DNA from: Myxococcales bacterium
Lineage (GTDB): Bacteria > Myxococcota > Kuafuiibacteriia > Kuafuiibacteriales > Kuafuiibacteriaceae
DNA: 52,559 nt
Reading direction: 5' to 3'
NCBI GenBank assembly: GCA_019634385.1
Contig: JAHQVK010000124.1
Span: 1 to 52,559, forward strand
Positions 49,410 to 52,559 of the stretch are shown here, piece after piece. The translations under genes were made by a program, and so were the position numbers. The notes beneath the pieces are model-generated. The model was not told the origin of the DNA. It did not search any database and saw only the letters and a program-made list of their open reading frames with translations. Positions within the stretch are counted from its first letter, which is position 1, and each line of letters opens with the position of its first letter.

Positions 49410-49589
49410 CTAGCAGCCTGTTGATTTAGCCCTGTGTGTAGCTATCGAGCCAGGCTTTTGTGAAACGTTCTGACGACGAGGCGAGCGTACCTGGCGGTAC
49501 GCGACCGAGGAGAGCCTTCTTGTGGTCAGGACGTTTCACGGAAAGACCGGCCGAGAGATGCGTGCAGGGCTAAATCAACAGGCTGCTAG
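49410..49589. mobile_element. Miniature inverted-repeat element, subfamily B
   Basis: This 180-bp element has perfect 25-bp terminal inverted repeats: left CTAGCAGCCTGTTGAT, right ATCAACAGGCTGCTAG at the outer ends. Its ends share CTAGCAG with subfamily A but otherwise differ. The interior (GTGAAACG to CGTTTCAC, with GCGTACCTGGCGGTACGC in the middle) aligns with the interior of subfamily A. No protein is encoded. It abuts a broken transposase gene. Confidence 0.88.
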
Positions 49590-49686
49590 CAGCCGACTTC
49601 TTAGCCAAGGCTCCGATCGAGATATCCGAGGTCAGTAGGCGACGTACAACTCGCTCCTTAAATTTCTCTGAATAGATCTTCTGCAT
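49590..49686 (-). pseudogene. Transposase N-terminal remnant cut by the inverted-repeat element
   Basis: Reading leftward from an ATG at 49686 gives MQKIYSEKFKERVVRRLL, then TSDISIGALAKK, which is the start of an IS3-type OrfA helix-turn-helix transposase. The frame runs into the right end of the subfamily B element at 49589 and stops there after a few codons (49570). The rest of the transposase is not found on the other side. Too short for certainty, but the similarity of the first 30 residues is good. Confidence 0.6.
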
Positions 49687-49920
49687 AGCGCACCCGATTG
49701 CACCGAATTCGGATCAGTGAAAGACGACAACTTTATTGACACAGCGGAGATGCAGGTTTGACCCCGACACGGTCAAGGATTGCTGCCATTGGCGAATGGG
49801 GACGTTCGCCAACATTCAAACTCGTGATTTCACTTAAAGCTAGGGAAAGTACCGGATAAATCGACACAGGTTTTAGGCGACCTACTTGCTTACATTCCCA
49901 AATTCCTAAACGGTTTTGCC

Positions 49921-50244
49921 ATGAACTATTTTGTTTCGGCCTCTCTTATATTGTTCCTGCTTACGCCTGCATGCATTACCCCAACCGGTAGCACAGGGCC
50001 CCTTAACCGCTCGATGACAACCCTTTGTGAAGAGCAATGTCAAAAGCTCGGCCTCGAACTGAGTGCGATGGCGATTATGGCCAACAATGCCGGATGTATA
50101 TGCACGCCCAATGCCTCTCAGGTAGAGGCTAACGATCAGACTAAAGCCTCGTCGGTTTCCGCAGGAATGGTCACCATTATGCTTCAGCGAGAGGCCAATA
50201 GACGTGAGAATGCGGCTCGAAATGAAGCCGTAGAGCGCCTTTAG
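49921..50244 (+). CDS. Small lipoprotein, unknown function
   Basis: 107-residue protein with a lipoprotein signal (SASLILFLLTPAC; lipobox LTPAC, Cys18), likely exported and lipid-anchored. The mature part has four cysteines (LCEEQC and GCIC), which could form two disulfides. It ends in a charged helix (REANRRENAARNEAVERL). The family is not recognised. The ATG at 49921 is clear. It stands alone. Confidence 0.7.
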   Translation: MNYFVSASLILFLLTPACITPTGSTGPLNRSMTTLCEEQCQKLGLELSAMAIMANNAGCICTPNASQVEANDQTKASSVSAGMVTIMLQREANRRENAARNEAVERL

Positions 50245-50533
50245 GCTCCTTTCCACCAAGCATTTATGGTGCTTCCTCAGGAATTATCGTATGGATACTT
50301 ACAGTATTGAAACCGGCAGCGTGTCACCGGACTCGCATCCTCCACATGTTGCCATCACAACTTCCAGACCTTGTCGATCGGTACGAATTAGGCCTTGAGC
50401 GCTGAGCTATAGTAAATATAATGCCCTCTGGCCTTTCGTTTGTCGCACCTATTCTTTCTGCTGTTATCTTCCGTTCACAGCACATTTCGGCCTACAGACT
50501 GGGAGCATGAGTTCATGCACTGTTGTCTTGCGG
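50245..50533. other. Gap with an orphan promoter-like sequence
   Basis: No gene is seen. TTGAGC (50395-50400) and TATAAT (50417-50422) are 16 bases apart on the top strand, a fair sigma-70 match, but no rightward gene follows for 1 kb; transcription from it would run antisense to the DUF2306 gene. Function unknown. Confidence 0.35.
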
Positions 50534-51406
50534 TCAAATTTCGAGGGGGGCGCCGGTGATCAAGGCGTTTGAGAACATGGCAAAGACACCGATACCCACT
50601 ACCATCAAAGCAGCAATGATAAAAAGTAGGCTGGCGGTCATAAGGCGTATGGCAGCTCCACCATTACCACTAGCGTAGAAATAGACCTGAGCTACGACGA
50701 GTGGTACTAGATAACAGCCAAAAGTCCAGAACCGAAAAAAGGTGTCAGGACTTTGCTGAACCCCAAGAGTTGGGGCAACTACAAAGTATGTAAACATTCC
50801 AATGCGCAGGAACCACTGAGCATTGGATACAAGATAAAGCCGTATCGCCCAATGATGATGACTGGCAAAATCACGGCCCACTGCGGTACGAAGGGTCAAG
50901 GCTGCGAATGTGAGAATGAGCAGTCCATTTATACTTGTTCCAACAGCGCTCGTAAGATTTGGGATGGGCTCTGAGCTGCGGAACCACGCCAGATAGTATC
51001 CAGACAGGCTGAGACCAATGACGGTGATCAAAAAAATGCGACCGTTCCAGCGATGAAAAGCAGGAGCTCGTTTTCGAATAGCCGGAATGAGCTGCAAAGC
51101 ACCTCCAAAGGCTATGATCCCAGCGGCAAGCGCATGGCCCGCAAAAGCCCGATTTCCAAGAGCATCACCTGGGATGTAAGCCACACCGCCCAGCTCCTTC
51201 ATACGGCTCCAGGCTTCAAAATTTCCAGTGATGACGTTCGTGCCGTAGAAGGCGGCAATGTAATAAAAGAAAGCCCACTGCCCTGCCAGGGCAACGGCGA
51301 GCCAGGTTATGGAGGACAACTGCAAAGATTTATTTGCGATTGCCGCCCATCCTTTGTGATTGCGCTGTGGTTCATTTTCTCCGGAATACTGATACGTTTT
51401 ACCCAC
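50534..51406 (-). CDS. DUF2306-like integral membrane protein
   Basis: 290-residue protein with about seven or eight hydrophobic segments. The FHRWNGRIFLITVIGLSLSG segment is the typical DUF2306 motif, and the conserved HHHWAIRLYLV histidines lie later. Function of the family is not established. A longer, hydrophilic, polar N-terminus (about 28 residues) precedes the first helix. The ATG at 51406 is reasonable. It diverges from the gene at the right edge of the window. Confidence 0.8.
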   Translation of the reverse strand: MGKTYQYSGENEPQRNHKGWAAIANKSLQLSSITWLAVALAGQWAFFYYIAAFYGTNVITGNFEAWSRMKELGGVAYIPGDALGNRAFAGHALAAGIIAFGGALQLIPAIRKRAPAFHRWNGRIFLITVIGLSLSGYYLAWFRSSEPIPNLTSAVGTSINGLLILTFAALTLRTAVGRDFASHHHWAIRLYLVSNAQWFLRIGMFTYFVVAPTLGVQQSPDTFFRFWTFGCYLVPLVVAQVYFYASGNGGAAIRLMTASLLFIIAALMVVGIGVFAMFSNALITGAPLEI

Positions 51407-51482
51407 GGGGCCTCCCTAAATAGAGCTTATTAGATGGCGCCAAGTCTGGCGTCCGAATACAGAATATCACGTAGGTGCTTGT

Positions 51483-52559
51483 ATGGGCGTAGTTACTGGC
51501 TTGTCTACCAATGAAGAAATTAGTACCACCCTGTTGACTTCTGTGCTTGGTCTTTTAGGGGGAGGCACATTAACCATTGGTGTCTTTCGCCCTGAGGGGA
51601 GCGAGGTAGATGTACGCCAGGTGGGGATTGGGCTTTTTGCTTTAGGCTTCGGTGTGCTTGTCGCGATATTGTCCGCGGTATGGGTTCGAGAGCATGGACT
51701 GCCCATGGGTACAGACATTTATTCAGTGAGCTTGCGCAGCACGGGGGGGCAAGAACTGGTGCGGTTACGGCAGGAACTGGACACAGCCGAGGAGACTCAA
51801 GACGTTGATGCCATGAGCTTAGCCTGTCAGCGGACGCTTAGGCCCTGGAGTGACGGGGCTCGGACCGAAATGGGTCGCGACACCTGGATTGCGGAAGCAG
51901 AGATATCGACCCGCGCCAATGAGCTCAAAAGAATTGTGCATCAGCTGTACATCTTTTCGAGTAGCTTTAGCGGGGGAATGGCTCGAGATGGGTCTAGGCA
52001 AGGTAGAAGAGACTTACAAAGCCGAAAGGGGGCTGGCCTTTGGTTTCGCGATGAACTGACCCAGAGAGCACGGGTCGCTATTGTGGCTGCGGAAGCAGGC
52101 CAGGTGGTGTTGGATGGGGAGCGAGGGCAAGGAAGCAACTTTGGGAGTGCTTTAGTGAATGCGTTGAGATTTTCAGGTGGAGGATCCTACCTCAACGGGG
52201 ATTACAATCGTAATGGGTGTGTATCCCATCATGAGTTGCTTCTTTATCTCACCGATAATGGCCGTAGCAGTCGAAGTGGTCCTCGACGCGGAAAAATAGG
52301 TGAGGATGATAGAGGTGGTGTTATCGCCCTATGTTCGCCGTGGCCGGTGCATGGGGAGCATCCTCTTTCCCCTGAACAACTACAAGTACGTCGCTCATTA
52401 CACGTACGTCCCTCACCATTGAAGGTTTCCGTTGCGCCCTCTATGCAGTTGAGCGAAGACGGCATGTCGAAGCCGCCGCCCGCAGCCGGCGGCGACTCGC
52501 TGGAGGACCTCCTCGCCCGCGCCGAAGCGCTCCGGAGGGAGAAAGCCGAGGCCGACCGC
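51483..52559 (+). CDS. Membrane protein with caspase-p10-like segment and EF-hand, cut by the window edge
   Basis: An open frame from ATG 51483 runs without a stop to the last base (359 codons), so the C-terminus is missing. Two hydrophobic helices lie at residues about 17-35 and 49-68. Residues 194-258 (VAIVAAEAGQVVLDGERGQG, then SNFGSALVNAL) resemble the C-terminal part of caspase/metacaspase-like C14 domains, but the expected catalytic His/Cys half is not seen. It is followed by a canonical EF-hand loop from Asp240 to Glu251 (DYNRNGCVSHHE). The last 32 codons are 76% GC (29 of 32 end in G or C), unlike the rest. Function is not known. Confidence 0.6.
   Translation, partial: MGVVTGLSTNEEISTTLLTSVLGLLGGGTLTIGVFRPEGSEVDVRQVGIGLFALGFGVLVAILSAVWVREHGLPMGTDIYSVSLRSTGGQELVRLRQELDTAEETQDVDAMSLACQRTLRPWSDGARTEMGRDTWIAEAEISTRANELKRIVHQLYIFSSSFSGGMARDGSRQGRRDLQSRKGAGLWFRDELTQRARVAIVAAEAGQVVLDGERGQGSNFGSALVNALRFSGGGSYLNGDYNRNGCVSHHELLLYLTDNGRSSRSGPRRGKIGEDDRGGVIALCSPWPVHGEHPLSPEQLQVRRSLHVRPSPLKVSVAPSMQLSEDGMSKPPPAAGGDSLEDLLARAEALRREKAEADR

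Overview
This window is the replication-origin region of a bacterial chromosome of mid GC content, most likely a relative of the Myxococcota/Bradymonadota (former Deltaproteobacteria). The lineage call is an inference from four things. The major pilin and its neighbours read pilA-prepilin-pilG-pilH-pilI, the order known from Myxococcus xanthus. There is an FHA-domain sigma-54 activator and a receiver-DUF4388-TPR protein. A type 2 IPP isomerase (a mevalonate-pathway gene) sits next to recF. The parS-like sites have the TGTTCCACGTGGAACA form.

Layout. 1-5.1 kb: repeats, a minor prepilin, a UbiB-family kinase, then alr and nadA as a leftward pair. 5.5-8.6 kb: rnhB, a DnaA-box-rich gap, a small unknown gene and an Rsm22-like methyltransferase. 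8.6-17.2 kb: a gene-poor, repeat-rich stretch with five parS-like palindromes (7.45-12.72 kb, the first just left of it), miniature inverted-repeat elements, tandem arrays, a small P-loop kinase and a DUF885 lipoprotein whose last codons lie in a repeat. 17.2-20.5 kb: the leftward rpmH-rnpA-yidC-jag cluster. 20.7-25.7 kb: the rightward dnaA-dnaN-recF-fni cluster. The dnaA-dnaN gap carries a DnaA-trio-like unwinding element and is the best oriC candidate.

25.8-36.9 kb: a KOW-domain protein, infA, the overlapping leftward chain (REC-DUF4388-TPR, tsaD, rsmA), the divergent FHA/sigma-54 activator, a GGCT-like protein and the hemE-hemY pair. 37.1-43.3 kb: type IV pilus genes, with pilV/W/X-like prepilins rightward and pilA, a second prepilin and pilGHI leftward. 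43.7-49.4 kb: gyrB, a lipoprotein overlapping its end, moaA, and a divergent rhodanese-MoeB fusion. 49.4-52.6 kb: a second type of inverted-repeat element that cuts a transposase remnant, a small lipoprotein, a DUF2306 membrane protein, and a gene running off the right edge with two membrane helices, a caspase-p10-like segment and an EF-hand. Its last 96 bases are 76% GC, unlike the rest of the window.

The most interesting material is non-coding: the origin and centromere architecture (two DnaA-box regions, a trio element, a parS cluster 8-13 kb left of dnaA) and a two-subfamily CTAGCAG-ended element family with deletion derivatives. No tRNA, rRNA or CRISPR array was recognised. All family assignments come from reading motifs by eye; no database search was run.
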